Below the pieces are notes generated by a model, which saw only the letters and a list, made by a program, of their open reading frames with translations, ran no database searches and was not told the origin of the DNA. A stretch of 64,000 nt of DNA, taken from NCBI RefSeq assembly GCF_019668465.1, contig NZ_AP024828.1, positions 3,100,001 through 3,164,000 of the forward strand. The letters are read 5' to 3'. Positions 31,834 through 41,957 of this stretch are shown one piece after another. The position numbers were made by a program, and so were the translations under genes. Source of the stretch: Mycobacterium senriense. Lineage in GTDB: Bacteria > Actinomycetota > Actinomycetes > Mycobacteriales > Mycobacteriaceae. Each line of letters begins with the position of its first letter. Position 1 is the stretch's first letter.

Positions 31834-32877
31834 TCAGGACTTCGAGACCTTCAGCGCGGCAATGATTTTGCCGACCAGGCCCGCCGAGGCGGCGTCACCG
31901 ATGGGTGTGCTGCCGATGAAGACCGTGACTGGCTTGGTGTCGACGGCGATGATCGTGACGGAGTCGCCCTTGACGTTGCGACTGGGATCGGCGATCGTGA
32001 CGTCGGCGTCGACCCGGGCCGCCTTGGTGCCGTCGACGGTGATCGACGACGACTTCGTCGGCCCGAGCGTGGGCTGGGCGTTCGCGTAGCCGGGACCCGC
32101 GACGATGCATTGCAGCAACTTCGTGGCTTGCGCCGTAAGGTCCATGCTGGGAACGAAATTGGTGACGCCCACCTCGGCCGTCATCATCCACTGGTTGGCC
32201 CCGGGCACGTCCTGGGCGACTCCCAGCCCGCCGATCAGGTTCGGGCCCTGGTCGTCGGAGAACACCGTCCAGCCGCCCGGCGCCGCACTGGCGGGGAACG
32301 AAAGCTTGCCCGCGGAGATCGAGTCGCTCCGCGGCATCTCACCGCCGGACACGTTCGGGGTGCAGTCGGTCGCGTTCTGCGCGGAGTTCTTCGGCTGCGA
32401 GGCCGAGGTGCTCGTTGTCGATGGCGCGGTGGCCGGCTTGTTGTCATGGCCGCCCTGCATCACCAGCAGGGTCGCCACCAGCGCGATGACCGCCAGCACG
32501 ACCAGGCCGGCGATGATCAGCCACGGCAGTTTCGAGCGGGACCCACCCGGCGGCGGCCCCGGAGGGTAAGGCCCGGCCGGGCCGCCCGGCGGAAACTGTT
32601 GTCCGGGTTGAGGATACTGCTGATATGGGTACGGGCCACCGGGCGGCGGGTAGGCGTACGGACCGCCCTGCGGGTAAGGGCCTGGGCCGCCCTGCGGGTA
32701 AGGGCCTGGACCGCCCTGCGGGTAGGGGCCTGGACCGCCCTGCGGGTAGGGGCCGGGACCACCTGGCGGGTAGGGCCCGGGACCGCCCTGCGGCTGGCCG
32801 CCCCAATTCGGATCCTGCCCATACGGATTGCTTCCGTAGGGCCCCGGACCGTAGGGACCACCGGGAGGAGCCGTCAT
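31834..32877 (-). CDS. Gly/Pro/Tyr-repeat membrane protein with external domain
   Basis: 347 residues. The first ~110 residues are Gly/Pro/Tyr-rich, including five tandem GGPGPYPQ-type octapeptides, and should be disordered on the cytosolic side. One helix (LPWLIIAGLVVLAVIALVATLLV) follows, then a Ser/Thr linker and a ~190-residue external domain with two Cys (ATDCTPNVSGG and LLQCIVAGPG). The layout fits Rv1097c and many mycobacterial proteins with a Pro-rich head. Function unknown. It is downstream of fum on the same strand by 53 bases. Confidence 0.8.
   Translation of the reverse strand: MTAPPGGPYGPGPYGSNPYGQDPNWGGQPQGGPGPYPPGGPGPYPQGGPGPYPQGGPGPYPQGGPGPYPQGGPYAYPPPGGPYPYQQYPQPGQQFPPGGPAGPYPPGPPPGGSRSKLPWLIIAGLVVLAVIALVATLLVMQGGHDNKPATAPSTTSTSASQPKNSAQNATDCTPNVSGGEMPRSDSISAGKLSFPASAAPGGWTVFSDDQGPNLIGGLGVAQDVPGANQWMMTAEVGVTNFVPSMDLTAQATKLLQCIVAGPGYANAQPTLGPTKSSSITVDGTKAARVDADVTIADPSRNVKGDSVTIIAVDTKPVTVFIGSTPIGDAASAGLVGKIIAALKVSKS
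32663..32782. repeat. 24-bp coding tandem repeat, five units
   Basis: Five consecutive 24-bp units inside the Gly/Pro/Tyr-rich head of the gene at 31834-32877, each coding GGPGPYPQ or a close variant on the minus strand. Units at 32663, 32687, 32711, 32735 and 32759 differ by a few bases. In-frame unit length means copy number can change without breaking the gene. Confidence 0.85.
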
Positions 32878-32930
32878 GGAAAACCACCCTTACTCTCGTC
32901 GACCACCGCCGTCACCCCCGGACGGTCGGC

Positions 32931-34346
32931 TCAGCCTTCGGGCTTGACCTTGGCCATCGCCAGCACGTCGAGCCGCCGGTCGAGTTCCTCGATCGACAAC
33001 TTGTCGCCGATCAGGCCGCGATCGATCACGGTCTGACGAATCGTCTTGCGCTCCTTGAGCGCCTGCTTGGCCACCGCGGCGGCCTCCTCGTAGCCGATCG
33101 CCGAGTTTAGCGGCGTCACGATGGACGGCGACGACTCGGCCAGCTCGCGCAGGTGCTCCACGTTGGCGGCCAGCCCGGTGATGCAGCGCTCGGCGAACAG
33201 CTTGGACACGTTGGTCAGCAGCTTGAAGGACTCGAGGATGTTGCGGGCCATCATCGGGATGTAGACGTTGAGCTCGAACGCACCGTTCCCACCGCCCCAT
33301 GCGACCGCTGCGTCGTTACCGATCACCTGCGCGGCGACCTGCGTGACCGCCTCGGGCAGAACGGGATTGACCTTGCCCGGCATGATCGAGCTGCCGGGCT
33401 GCAGGTCGGGCAGCTGGATCTCGGCCAGGCCGGTAAGCGGGCCCGACCCCATCCAGCGCACGTCGTTGGCGATCTTGGTCAGTGACACCGCGATGGTGCG
33501 CAGCGCGCCGGAAGCCTCGACCAGCCCGTCGCGCGCCGCCTGCGCCTCGAATGAGTTTGCCGCCGTGCGCAATTCACTCAGGCCGGTGGAGGCGACCAAC
33601 GTCTCGACCACCTTGGCGCCGAAGCCGTCGGGAGCGTTCAGGCCGGTACCGACCGCGGTGCCGCCAATGGCCAGCTCGCCGAGCCGGGGCAGGGTCGCGC
33701 GCACCCGCTCGATGCCCGCCTCGATCTGCCGGGCGTACCCGCTGAATTCCTGACCGAGCGTCACCGGGACGGCGTCCATCAGGTGGGTGCGGCCCGATTT
33801 GACGACCGTGTGCCACTCGCGGGCCTTGCCGGCCAGGGCGGCGTGTAGCACCTCGAGGGCGGGGATGAGATGACGCACGGCGGCCTCGGTGGCCGCGATG
33901 TGAGTTGCGGTGGGGAAGGTGTCATTAGACGACTGCGACATGTTGACGTCGTCGTTGGGGTGCACCGTCACACCGTTGGCGGCCGCGATGCTGGCGATCA
34001 CCTCGTTGGTGTTCATGTTGGAGCTGGTGCCCGAACCGGTCTGGAAGACGTCGATGGGGAACTGGTCGTCGTGCCGGCCGTCGGCGATCTCGGCCGCTGC
34101 GGCGATGATCGCGTCGGCCTTCTCCGGGGCCAGCAGCCCGAGGTCCTTGTTGACCTGTGCGCAGGCGCCCTTCAGCAGGCCCAACGCGCGGATCTGCGTG
34201 CGTTCCAGGCCGCGGCCCGAAATCGGGAAGTTCTCGACCGCGCGCTGGGTTTGCGCGCGCCACAACGCCTTTGCGGGTACGCGCACCTCGCCCATGGTGT
34301 CGTGCTCGATGCGGTACTCGGCGTCTTCGACGTTTTCAGCGCCCAT
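32931..34346 (-). CDS. fum: Fumarate hydratase class II
   Basis: 471 residues. Converts fumarate to L-malate in the TCA cycle. The signature [11 protein letters not shown] is intact with the catalytic Ser in its mobile loop, and [14 protein letters not shown] and [11 protein letters not shown] form the rest of the active site at the tetramer interface; iron-sulfur Cys are absent, so it is the class II enzyme. A GAGGAAG site precedes the ATG. It is 30 bases downstream of glpX and likely cotranscribed. Confidence 0.96.
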   Translation of the reverse strand: MGAENVEDAEYRIEHDTMGEVRVPAKALWRAQTQRAVENFPISGRGLERTQIRALGLLKGACAQVNKDLGLLAPEKADAIIAAAAEIADGRHDDQFPIDVFQTGSGTSSNMNTNEVIASIAAANGVTVHPNDDVNMSQSSNDTFPTATHIAATEAAVRHLIPALEVLHAALAGKAREWHTVVKSGRTHLMDAVPVTLGQEFSGYARQIEAGIERVRATLPRLGELAIGGTAVGTGLNAPDGFGAKVVETLVASTGLSELRTAANSFEAQAARDGLVEASGALRTIAVSLTKIANDVRWMGSGPLTGLAEIQLPDLQPGSSIMPGKVNPVLPEAVTQVAAQVIGNDAAVAWGGGNGAFELNVYIPMMARNILESFKLLTNVSKLFAERCITGLAANVEHLRELAESSPSIVTPLNSAIGYEEAAAVAKQALKERKTIRQTVIDRGLIGDKLSIEELDRRLDVLAMAKVKPEG

Positions 34347-34376
34347 AAAGCGGCTTCCTCGTTCTTCGATCGGTGG

Positions 34377-35456
34377 TCAGGGCAGGGGATAGGCGGCGGT
34401 GCTGTCGCCGGTGAAGTCAATGGCGGAATACTCGTTGAGTTTCGAAAGCCGGTGGTAGGCCTCGATCATCCGGACCGTGCCCGACTTCGACCGCATCACG
34501 ATCGACTGGGTGGTGCAGCCGCCGGGGTAGTACTGCACGCCCTTGAGCAGGTCACCGTTGGTGACGCCGGTGGCGCAGAAGAAGACGTTGTTCCCGGACA
34601 CCAGGTCCTCGGTGGTCAGCACCTGGTCGAGGTCGTAGCCGGCGTCGATGGCCTTCTGGCGCTCCTCGTCGTCCGTGGGCGCCAGCTGCGCCTGGATGGC
34701 GCCGCCCATGCACCGGATGGCGGCCGCGGCGATGATGCCCTCCGGGGTGCCGCCGATGCCGGCCAGCATGTCGGTGCCCGACAGGTACCGGCACGCCGAG
34801 ATCGCGCCGGCGACGTCGCCGTCGGTGATCAGCCGGATCCGGGCGCCGGTGTCGCGCACGTCCTTGATCAGCTGGGCGTGCCGCGGGCGGTCCAGGATGC
34901 ACACCGTCATGTCCCGCACCGACAGGTTCTTGACCTTGGCCACCGCGCGGATGTTCTCGGCGATCGGGGCGGTGATGTCGAGCACGTGCGCGGCCTCCGG
35001 GCCGACGGCGATCTTGTTCATGTAGAACACCGCGGACGGGTCGAACATCGCGCCGCGGTCGGCCACCGCCAGCACGGAGATCGCGTTGGGCATGCCCTTG
35101 CTCATCAGCGTCGTGCCGTCCACCGGGTCCACGGCGAAGTCGCAGTCCGGGCCGTCGCCGTTGCCGACCTCCTCGCCGTTGTAGAGCATCGGCGCGTTGT
35201 CCTTCTCGCCCTCGCCGATCACCACCACGCCGCGCATCGACACGGAGTTGACCAGCTCGCGCATCGCGTCGACGGCCGCGCCGTCACCGCCCTCTTTGTC
35301 GCCGCGGCCGACCCAGCGACCTGCGGCCATGGCTCCGGCCTCGGTGACGCGTACCAGTTCCAGAGCCAGGTTGCGGTCCGGAGCCTCACCGCGCGGTCGC
35401 CCCTGCGCTGTGGCCCGGCCGGTGGTGGCGGTCGAGTGCTCACCCTCAACTGTCAT
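34377..35456 (-). CDS. glpX: Fructose-1,6-bisphosphatase class II GlpX
   Basis: 359 residues from ATG 35456 ([12 protein letters not shown]); the frame is open 86 codons upstream but that stretch is antisense to the next gene. Removes the 1-phosphate of fructose-1,6-bisphosphate, the essential gluconeogenic step in mycobacteria. Metal and substrate motifs include [20 protein letters not shown] and [18 protein letters not shown]. It heads a glpX-fum pair, consistent with growth on fatty acids and sterols. A GACAAT box lies eight bases ahead of the start. Confidence 0.95.
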   Translation of the reverse strand: MTVEGEHSTATTGRATAQGRPRGEAPDRNLALELVRVTEAGAMAAGRWVGRGDKEGGDGAAVDAMRELVNSVSMRGVVVIGEGEKDNAPMLYNGEEVGNGDGPDCDFAVDPVDGTTLMSKGMPNAISVLAVADRGAMFDPSAVFYMNKIAVGPEAAHVLDITAPIAENIRAVAKVKNLSVRDMTVCILDRPRHAQLIKDVRDTGARIRLITDGDVAGAISACRYLSGTDMLAGIGGTPEGIIAAAAIRCMGGAIQAQLAPTDDEERQKAIDAGYDLDQVLTTEDLVSGNNVFFCATGVTNGDLLKGVQYYPGGCTTQSIVMRSKSGTVRMIEAYHRLSKLNEYSAIDFTGDSTAAYPLP

Positions 35457-35511
35457 GGTTGTCGATTGTCCCAGAAGCGGATCGGTCCGCTGGAACTGGG
35501 ATACTTGGGGG

Positions 35512-36210
35512 ATGACCGAGGAGCCGCCGCTGAATGCCCAGCTTGATGGGAACGTAGCCGGCGCACCTTCTCCGCAGGCCGGCCCGGCGCCCAAGCCGGC
35601 GAAACCTCGGCTGTTGCAGGACGGTCGGGACATGTTTTGGTCCCTGATTCCGCTGGTCATCGGGTGCATCGTGCTGGCCGGGATGCTGGGCATGTGCTCG
35701 TTCCAGCTCGGCAACCACGAGGGCCCCGTCCCGCCCTATGACGCCGGTGCGGCCCTGCGTGCCGACGCTTCCGCGCTCGGCTTTCCCATCCGCCAACCCC
35801 GGCTGCCCGCCGGCTGGCAGGCCAACTCCGGCCACCGCGGTGGCATCCAGGGCGGGCGGACCGACCCCGGCAGCGGGCAGCGGGTGAACGCGCCCATCTC
35901 GGTCGTCGGCTACATCAGTCCGACCGGGATGTATCTGAGCCTGACCCAGAGCGACGCCGACGAGGACAAGCTCGTCAACTCGATTCATCCGTCGGCCTTC
36001 CCGACCGGGGCGGTCGACGTCGCCGGAACCAGCTGGGTGGTCTATCAGGGTTCCGGCCAGGACGGGGCGGACGCCGAGCCGGTGTGGACGACCCGGCTCA
36101 GCGGCCCGGGCGGTGTCACCCAAATTGCGATAACCGGCGCCGGAAACACCGATCAGTTCCGTACGCTGGCCTCGGCGACGCAATCACAACCGCCTTTGCC
36201 GAGCCGCTAG
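35512..36210 (+). CDS. DUF4245 single-pass membrane protein
   Basis: 232 residues. After a ~45-residue Pro/Ala-rich cytosolic N-terminus there is one helix ([21 protein letters not shown]) and an external domain of ~160 residues, matching DUF4245 as in Rv1100. It is divergent from glpX with 55 bases between the starts. It begins a same-strand run with the dienelactone-hydrolase-like and carboxylesterase genes (gaps of 32 and 25 bases). Function unknown. Confidence 0.8.
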   Translation: MTEEPPLNAQLDGNVAGAPSPQAGPAPKPAKPRLLQDGRDMFWSLIPLVIGCIVLAGMLGMCSFQLGNHEGPVPPYDAGAALRADASALGFPIRQPRLPAGWQANSGHRGGIQGGRTDPGSGQRVNAPISVVGYISPTGMYLSLTQSDADEDKLVNSIHPSAFPTGAVDVAGTSWVVYQGSGQDGADAEPVWTTRLSGPGGVTQIAITGAGNTDQFRTLASATQSQPPLPSR

Positions 36211-36242
36211 CCCACCCGCGCAAGCAAGGGGACCCTGTCGAC

Positions 36243-37040
36243 GTGACTGCACCACAGGCTGATCTGTCCGGCTGGTCGGCGGCACCGTTCAGCGGTGGCG
36301 GATACACCCACGACGTCTACCGCAAGGGCAGCGGCCCCGGGGTGGTGCTGATTCCCGAGCTGCCCGGAATCCATCCCGGCGTGCTCGCCCTGGGTAATCA
36401 CCTGGTGGGCAACGGCTTCACCGTCGCCATGCCGTCACTGTTCGGTGAGCCAGGCAAGGCCAAGACGGCCGGTTACATCATCGGTTCCATCGGGCGAGCT
36501 TGCGTGGCAAGAGAATTCGCGGCACTCGCGCTGAACAAGCAGCGGCCGGTGTCGTCGTTCCTGCGCGCCCTGGCCCGTGATCTCAACGCATCGACGCCCG
36601 GCAAGGGTGTCGGGGTGATCGGCCAGTGCTTCACCGGCGGGTTCGCGCTGGCTGCTGCGGTCGACGACAGCGTGCTGGCGCCGGTGCTTTCGCAGCCGTC
36701 GGTCCCGTTCCCGCTGGGCGCCGCGCGGCGCCGCGACCCCGGCCTGAGCGAATCCGAGCTGGCCACCGTGGCGGACCGGTGCGCCAACGACGGCCTGTGT
36801 GCGATGGGCCTGCGGTTCAGCGAGGACAAGACGGCGCCCGCCGAGCGGTTCGCGACGCTTAAGCAGCGCCTCGGCGACGCCTTCGAGGTGATCGACATCG
36901 ACTCGGGCCCGAACAATGAGCACGGCTTCGGCAAAATGGCGCACTCGGTGCTCACCGACGAGGTCCGCGAGGTCGACGGCCACCCCGCCTACGAGGCCCG
37001 TAAACGCGTGGTCGAGTTCCTCACGCAACGCCTTTTCTAG
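36243..37040 (+). CDS. Dienelactone hydrolase family protein
   Basis: 265 residues from GTG 36243; AGGGGA lies about ten bases upstream. Alpha/beta hydrolase with the dienelactone-hydrolase nucleophile elbow G-Q-C-F-T-G-G, i.e. Cys rather than Ser, a oxyanion region VVLIPELPGIHPGVL, and a C-terminal His in NNEHGFGKMAHS. The natural substrate is unknown; relatives open lactones or hydrolyse small esters. It is the middle gene of a putative three-gene operon with a carboxylesterase next to it. Confidence 0.85.
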   Translation: MTAPQADLSGWSAAPFSGGGYTHDVYRKGSGPGVVLIPELPGIHPGVLALGNHLVGNGFTVAMPSLFGEPGKAKTAGYIIGSIGRACVAREFAALALNKQRPVSSFLRALARDLNASTPGKGVGVIGQCFTGGFALAAAVDDSVLAPVLSQPSVPFPLGAARRRDPGLSESELATVADRCANDGLCAMGLRFSEDKTAPAERFATLKQRLGDAFEVIDIDSGPNNEHGFGKMAHSVLTDEVREVDGHPAYEARKRVVEFLTQRLF

Positions 37041-37065
37041 GTTCTTCAGGAGATTTCGCACGCGC

Positions 37066-38610
37066 ATGGCAATCGACGACCTGGTGGTCGAAACCAACTA
37101 CGGCCCGGTCCGGGGCATCGCAGAGGACAACATCAAGGCGTGGAAGGGCATTCGGTACGCGGCGGCCCCCACCGGGGAGTTGCGTTTCCGGGCGCCCCAA
37201 CCGCCCCCGCGCAGTACCGCGGTCGCCGACGCCACCGCATTCGGGCCGGCCTGCCCGCAGCCCGTATTTCCCAACATGCCACTGGATCTGGGCGCACCAC
37301 AGGGTGAGGACTGCTTGCGGCTCAACGTCTGGGCGTCTTCTGCCACCCGGCCCGGCGACGCCAAGCCGGTGATGGTCTGGCTACACGGCGGCGCGTATGT
37401 CCTGGGGTCGAGCAGCCAGACGCTGTATGACGGTCGCAGGCTGGTCAGCCACGGCGACGACATCGTGGTGACCGTCAACTATCGGCTCGGTGTGCTCGGC
37501 TTTCTCGACCTGTCATCGTTCGACAGCGCCGGGCGGAATTTCGACTCGAACGTCGGCTTGCGCGACGTGCTGGCGGCGCTGGAGTGGGTGCGCGACAACA
37601 TCGCCGCCTTCGGCGGCGATCCGCGCCGGGTCACGCTGTTCGGTGAGTCCGCCGGGGCCGGTATTGTCACCACGCTGCTGGCCAGCCCGGCGGCCGAGGG
37701 TCTGTTCGGGGCGGCGATCGCGCAAAGTTCGCCGGCCACTTCGGTTTACGACCGCGAGCGGGCCACCCTGGTGGCCCAGGCCTTCCTCGACCGGCTGGGT
37801 GTCGGCCCATCGGAATCGCAACAGCTGGTCGACCTGCCCATGGCGGCGATCCTGGCCGCGTCGCAACAGGTGTTCGACGAAGTGCCGGTGCGTAACCCGG
37901 GAAGGCTGGCGTTCGTCCCGATCGTCGACGGCGACGTGCTGACCGACTACCCGGTCAAGCTGGCACAGGAGGGCCGCTCACTTCCGGTCCCGCTGATCAT
38001 CGGCACCAACAAGCATGAGGCCGCGCTGTTTCGGTTGATGCGCTCGCCGCTGATGCCGATCACTCCGAGCGCGATAACGTCGATGTTCAACCAGATCGCC
38101 GCCGAACAACCCGACCTGCAGTTGCCCACCGAAGAGGTGATCGGCTCGGCGTATTCGCGAATGCGGCGCAAGACAAGGAGTTTGAGCATTGCGACCGACG
38201 TCGGCTTCCGGATGCCGTCGGTGTGGCTCGCCGAGGGCCACAGCCGGGTCGCGCCGGTCTATCTGTACCGGTTCGATTACGCCACCCCGTTGTTGAAGCT
38301 GCTGATGGTCAACGCCGCGCATGCCACCGAATTACCTTATGTCTGGGGCACTCTCGGTGCGCCCAAGGATCCCACCCTGAAACTCGGCGGTGCCAAAACC
38401 GCCAAGGCGGTATCCAAGAGGGTGCGCGCCCGGTGGATCAACTTCGCCGCGCAGGGCACGCCCGCGGGTCCCGCCGGCGAGCCGGAATGGACGCCGTACG
38501 CAGAAGACCACCGTTCCTGCCTGATCATCGGCCGCAGCGACACGGTCGCGCACGACGTCGATGCCGGCATCCGCGCGGCCTGGGGCAGCGAAATGGTGAG
38601 CTTCCGCTAG
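37066..38610 (+). CDS. Type B carboxylesterase (para-nitrobenzyl esterase type)
   Basis: 514 residues, full length for the cholinesterase/carboxylesterase B family. E-D-C-L-R-L-N-V-W is the family signature, H-G-G-A-Y the oxyanion motif, and G-E-S-A-G-A the nucleophile elbow; IIGTNKHEAALF carries the acidic member and the His is in VNAAHATELPYVWG. No signal peptide, so cytosolic. I remember the corresponding M. tuberculosis locus (Rv1104/Rv1105) as split into two short frames; here it is intact. Its stop overlaps by four bases the stop of the convergent 3beta-HSD gene. Confidence 0.92.
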   Translation: MAIDDLVVETNYGPVRGIAEDNIKAWKGIRYAAAPTGELRFRAPQPPPRSTAVADATAFGPACPQPVFPNMPLDLGAPQGEDCLRLNVWASSATRPGDAKPVMVWLHGGAYVLGSSSQTLYDGRRLVSHGDDIVVTVNYRLGVLGFLDLSSFDSAGRNFDSNVGLRDVLAALEWVRDNIAAFGGDPRRVTLFGESAGAGIVTTLLASPAAEGLFGAAIAQSSPATSVYDRERATLVAQAFLDRLGVGPSESQQLVDLPMAAILAASQQVFDEVPVRNPGRLAFVPIVDGDVLTDYPVKLAQEGRSLPVPLIIGTNKHEAALFRLMRSPLMPITPSAITSMFNQIAAEQPDLQLPTEEVIGSAYSRMRRKTRSLSIATDVGFRMPSVWLAEGHSRVAPVYLYRFDYATPLLKLLMVNAAHATELPYVWGTLGAPKDPTLKLGGAKTAKAVSKRVRARWINFAAQGTPAGPAGEPEWTPYAEDHRSCLIIGRSDTVAHDVDAGIRAAWGSEMVSFR

Positions 38611-39695
38611 GCGGATGCCTTGCCCGCCAAGTCTTGTCGCTTCATCTGGTCGAACATCTCGACGTAGTACGACAGGCATTCCGACAACGCCTGCTCGGTG
38701 GTGAACAGGGGCTGATACCCGAGATCGCGCGATGCTTTGGCGATGGAGAAGAAGTTGTCCAGATACAGCCGCTCGACGGCGAGCGGCTCGAGCAGGGGCG
38801 CCGGTATCCCGAACCGGAAATGCAGCCGCTGCCAACCCGTCATCGCCGCCCGCACGATGGGGCCGTTCACCCGGACCCGCGGCCACTTCTCCCCGCAGGC
38901 CTCGACGACGGGCCTGGCGAACTCGAACATGTTGATCGGCTCGGCATCGTTGATGAAGTACGCCTGGCCGGGCGCGGTTCCGCCGGGCGTCAGGTGCTCG
39001 GCCGCCAAGATGAAACCGTGAATCAGGTTGTGCACGTAGGAGTTATCCAACCGGGCCGATTTGCGCCCGATCAACACCTTGACGTGGCCGGCGATCACGC
39101 TTTCGAACAGCTTGCGGAACATCGTCTGATCGCCGCGGCCCCAGATGCCGCTCGGCCGGATCGCACACGTCAACAGGCCGTCAACCCCGTTCTGGCCCAA
39201 GACGAATCGCTCGGCGATCACCTTTGTCTCGGTATACAGGTCGTTGAACCGATTGGTGTAGGGCAGCGTCTCGTCGCCGCCGGCGATGTTCTGGCCGCCC
39301 ATGACGACACTGTTGGACGAGGTGTAGACGAAGCGCTGCACCCCGGCGGCCTGCCCGGCGCGGACCAGGTTCTCGGTGCCCCCGACGTTGACCCCGAAGC
39401 TGCGCTGCCGGTACGCGTCGGTCACCGACGCGCCACCCATCAGGTCGATGATCGCGGCGGTATGGAAGACGGTGTCGATGCCGTCGACCGCCTGGGCGCA
39501 CACGGCCGTGTCGGTGATGTCGCCCTGCAGCACCTCCAGCTGCGGGTGGGGCTGCAGCGGTGAGGGCGCACGGTCGAAGGAACGGACCTGATGCCCGCGG
39601 CCGAGCAAGGTGGTCACCAGGTTGGCGCCGACGAATCCGGACCCCCCGGTGACCAGGACACGGCCGAGGTCGGCCGTCAGTGATGCATCACCCAT
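38607..39695 (-). CDS. 3beta-hydroxysteroid dehydrogenase/isomerase, cholesterol
   Basis: 362 residues. NAD-dependent extended SDR with the nucleotide loop V-T-G-G-S-G-F-V-G and the catalytic pair in Y-T-E-T-K (with S-S-N-S for the Ser). The Rv1106c equivalent oxidises cholesterol to cholest-4-en-3-one, the first step of sterol degradation. ATG 39695 is preferred: a TATGCT box ends seven bases before it; an in-frame ATG at 39707 would overlap that box. A KstR-type palindrome lies just upstream. The C-terminus ends in a polar tail. Confidence 0.93.
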   Translation of the reverse strand: MGDASLTADLGRVLVTGGSGFVGANLVTTLLGRGHQVRSFDRAPSPLQPHPQLEVLQGDITDTAVCAQAVDGIDTVFHTAAIIDLMGGASVTDAYRQRSFGVNVGGTENLVRAGQAAGVQRFVYTSSNSVVMGGQNIAGGDETLPYTNRFNDLYTETKVIAERFVLGQNGVDGLLTCAIRPSGIWGRGDQTMFRKLFESVIAGHVKVLIGRKSARLDNSYVHNLIHGFILAAEHLTPGGTAPGQAYFINDAEPINMFEFARPVVEACGEKWPRVRVNGPIVRAAMTGWQRLHFRFGIPAPLLEPLAVERLYLDNFFSIAKASRDLGYQPLFTTEQALSECLSYYVEMFDQMKRQDLAGKASA

Positions 39696-39702
39696 GCCTG
39701 AG

Positions 39703-39708
39703 AGCATA
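39703..39708 (-). promoter_or_regulatory. Leaderless -10 box of the 3beta-HSD gene
   Basis: On the minus strand TATGCT is followed by seven bases and ATG 39695. The adjoining KstR-type operator (39711-39724) begins two bases upstream of it, in the spacer where RNA polymerase binds. Confidence 0.5.
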
Positions 39709-39710
39709 AC

Positions 39711-39724
39711 TGAAACGTGTTCCA
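39711..39724. promoter_or_regulatory. KstR-type operator
   Basis: TGAAACGTGTTCCA is an exact match to the TnnAACnnGTTnnA palindrome bound by the TetR-family cholesterol regulator KstR. It overlaps the promoter spacer of the 3beta-HSD gene, so KstR binding should block transcription until a sterol-derived CoA ester releases it. KstR control of this gene is known in other mycobacteria. Confidence 0.72.
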
Positions 39725-39768
39725 GTTTGGAAAAAAGTCTCCAACAAAGCCCTCCGATATCCCCGCAT

Positions 39769-40038
39769 TCAGGCGTCCTCGGCCTCGCCCGCCGCCAGCG
39801 CATCTTCGATCCTCTTCCGAGCGCCAGCTAAGTGCTCTTCGCAGCGTTTAGCCAGCTGCTCGCCTCTTTCCCACAGCTTTAGCGACTCGTCCAGATCCAA
39901 CCCGCCCTGCTCGAGCACTCGGACGACTTCGATCAATTCGTCCCGGCACGCTTCATAGGCCAGGTGACTAATAGGTGTAATGGACTCGCCCTCTTCCGGG
40001 GTGCTGGCGTCGTCTCCGCCGTCGTTTTTACGCGCCAT
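39769..40038 (-). CDS. xseB: Exodeoxyribonuclease VII small subunit
   Basis: 89 residues. Small helical subunit that binds the XseA stalk of exonuclease VII, which degrades single-stranded DNA. The conserved core is [44 protein letters not shown]. The first ~22 residues are an acidic extension. The start overlaps the xseA end by 11 bases, so translation is coupled to the large subunit. Confidence 0.93.
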   Translation of the reverse strand: MARKNDGGDDASTPEEGESITPISHLAYEACRDELIEVVRVLEQGGLDLDESLKLWERGEQLAKRCEEHLAGARKRIEDALAAGEAEDA

Positions 40039-41272
40039 CGGTCCGCCCCTCGCTGACCGCTGCCACGGCGCCGTCGGCCACCCGCACCCGCAGCCGCGTG
40101 CCCGCCGGCGCGTCGTCGACCGAGCGGAGCACCCGGTTCGTCGGCCCGATGGCTTGCACGACGGCGTAACCGCGGGCCAGCGTCGCCGCCGGCCCCAGCG
40201 TCGCCAGCCGTGCGCTCAGGTGGCCGACACGCTCGCTCTCGGTGGCGGCCAGCCGGGTGATGTCGCGGCGAATCGCCGACCGGGCGCGATGCACCTCCTC
40301 GGCGCGCGCGGTCAGCGCCGCCAGCGGCTCGGCCAGCACCGGGCGGCTGCGTATCTGGGCCAGCGCCCGTTGCTCGCGAGACACCCAGTTGCGCAGCGCC
40401 TGCGCGCTGCGCCGGCGCAGGTCGCCGATCAGCCGCTGCTCGGCGACGGTATCGGGCACCACCTTCTTCGCCGCGTCGGTGGGAGTGGCCGCACGTAGGT
40501 CGGCGACCAGGTCGCACAGCGGATTGTCGGGCTCATGGCCGACCGCACTGATCACCGGGGTACGGCAGGCCGCGATGGCGCGGCACAGCGTCTCGTCGGA
40601 GAACGGCAGCAGGTCTTCCACACTGCCGCCGCCGCGGGCCAGCACGATGACGTCCACCTCGGCGTCGCGATCGAGTTCGCCCAGCGCCTCGACGATTTGG
40701 GCGACCGCGTTGGGTCCCTGCACCGCGGTGTTGCGCACCGCGAAGCGCACCCCTGGCCACCGTGCGGCAGCCACGGTCGTCACGTCGCGTTCGGCCGCGC
40801 TGGCTCGGCCGGTGATCAAGCCGATCATGTTGGGCAAGAAGGGGATTGGTCGTTTGAGTCGAGGATCAAATAGCCCCTCGGCGTCCAGCAGCCTGCGCAG
40901 CCGCTCGATGCGGGCCAGCAGCTCACCCACCCCGACCGCGCGAATCTCGGTGAGCCGCAACGAGAATGTGCCCCGACCCGTGTAGAAAGACGGCTTGCCG
41001 CGCACCACCACCTGCGTGCCTTCGGCCAGCTTCACCGGCGCGTTCAGCACCAGATCGCGCGGGCACGTCACACTCAGGGACATATCGGCGGCCGGGTCAC
41101 GCAGCACCATGAACACGGTTTTGGAGTCCTGCCGCATCGAGATCTGGGCGAGTTGGCCCTCGACCCAGACGGTGCCCAGCTTGTCGATCCAGCCGGCGAC
41201 CCGGATGGCCACCGCGCGCACCGGAAACGGGTTCTCGGCGGAATTCGGTTCGGAGGTAACGGCCGGGGTCAC
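40028..41272 (-). CDS. xseA: Exodeoxyribonuclease VII large subunit
   Basis: 414 residues. An N-terminal OB fold binds single-stranded DNA ([21 protein letters not shown]), followed by the catalytic domain with [33 protein letters not shown] and [27 protein letters not shown], and a long coiled-coil stalk. GTG 41272 is chosen because it forms a GTGA overlap with the upstream gene's stop; the product then begins [18 protein letters not shown], close in length to the M. tuberculosis protein. Confidence 0.95.
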   Translation of the reverse strand: MTPAVTSEPNSAENPFPVRAVAIRVAGWIDKLGTVWVEGQLAQISMRQDSKTVFMVLRDPAADMSLSVTCPRDLVLNAPVKLAEGTQVVVRGKPSFYTGRGTFSLRLTEIRAVGVGELLARIERLRRLLDAEGLFDPRLKRPIPFLPNMIGLITGRASAAERDVTTVAAARWPGVRFAVRNTAVQGPNAVAQIVEALGELDRDAEVDVIVLARGGGSVEDLLPFSDETLCRAIAACRTPVISAVGHEPDNPLCDLVADLRAATPTDAAKKVVPDTVAEQRLIGDLRRRSAQALRNWVSREQRALAQIRSRPVLAEPLAALTARAEEVHRARSAIRRDITRLAATESERVGHLSARLATLGPAATLARGYAVVQAIGPTNRVLRSVDDAPAGTRLRVRVADGAVAAVSEGRTDGA

Positions 41273-41868
41273 TTCGCGTTCGCGCGGGTGATCCTGTTGG
41301 CGAGCAGCGTCTGGAACGGTGCGCGGCCCTTGGTGGCCTGCTCGTAGGCCAGCAGGGCTTCGAGTTCGTCCACGCTCAGCGATTGCAGGCGGGCCCGCAG
41401 CTGCGCCAGCGTCAGCGACGAGTAGTCCAGCTCGGTGACCACCGCCGGTTGCGGAACCGAGGCGTTGGCGGCCGGCTTCTTCGATTGCCGCGCGGGCTTG
41501 GTCAGGGCGCTGGCGTCTTCGTGCGCGTCGGCCACCGAGTACAGCGCGAACCGGCCCTCGGCGCGGCGCTCGCCCGCACCGCCGTCCTGCACCGGGCTGA
41601 AGCCGCCGTCGATCGCGTCGTTCAGGTCCTCGTCGAAGGTCGCCCACTCCGGCTTCTCATCCCGGGGCGGGAAGATCGATTCGAGGGTGCTGTCGCCCTT
41701 GATCGCCAGCTCGGCGAGGTTCTGCTGAAAGCGCATCACGATGTGTGCAGCCTGGCTGGCCAGCGTCATCGGGTACATCAGGATGGTTTTCGGCAGCCTG
41801 ATGGTCTCTTCGACCGCGACTGTTGCCGCGCCGACCAGCAGCCGAACGCCATACGGTGCAGTGCCCAT
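41269..41868 (-). CDS. Lipid droplet-associated protein (Rv1109c type)
   Basis: 199 residues. The first ~60 residues are amphipathic/hydrophobic ([32 protein letters not shown]), the middle is acidic and disordered, and the C-terminus ([47 protein letters not shown]) is a helical module that resembles a small domain found in other mycobacterial proteins. The BCG orthologue of Rv1109c was, as I recall, found on triacylglycerol droplets. It is the first gene of the run that continues with xseA and xseB. Confidence 0.75.
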   Translation of the reverse strand: MGTAPYGVRLLVGAATVAVEETIRLPKTILMYPMTLASQAAHIVMRFQQNLAELAIKGDSTLESIFPPRDEKPEWATFDEDLNDAIDGGFSPVQDGGAGERRAEGRFALYSVADAHEDASALTKPARQSKKPAANASVPQPAVVTELDYSSLTLAQLRARLQSLSVDELEALLAYEQATKGRAPFQTLLANRITRANAK

Positions 41869-41944
41869 GGGTCCAAGATTGCCCTAAGCGGCGGCTAACT
41901 CCAAGCCCACCGGCGCGAGCTGGCAAGCCCGTGTCGGCAGTAAG

Positions 41945-41950
41945 TACCCT
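41945..41950 (+). promoter_or_regulatory. Candidate leaderless -10 box for ispH
   Basis: TACCCT, seven bases, then ATG 41958, with no ribosome site; typical leaderless arrangement. The divergent gene's start lies 77 bases to the left. Confidence 0.45.
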
Positions 41951-41957
41951 GGACCAC

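Noticed and set aside
32663..32782. CRISPR-like direct repeats
   Set aside because: The 24-bp units are adjacent without spacers, stay in frame and code a GGPGPYPQ peptide repeat; no cas genes are present.
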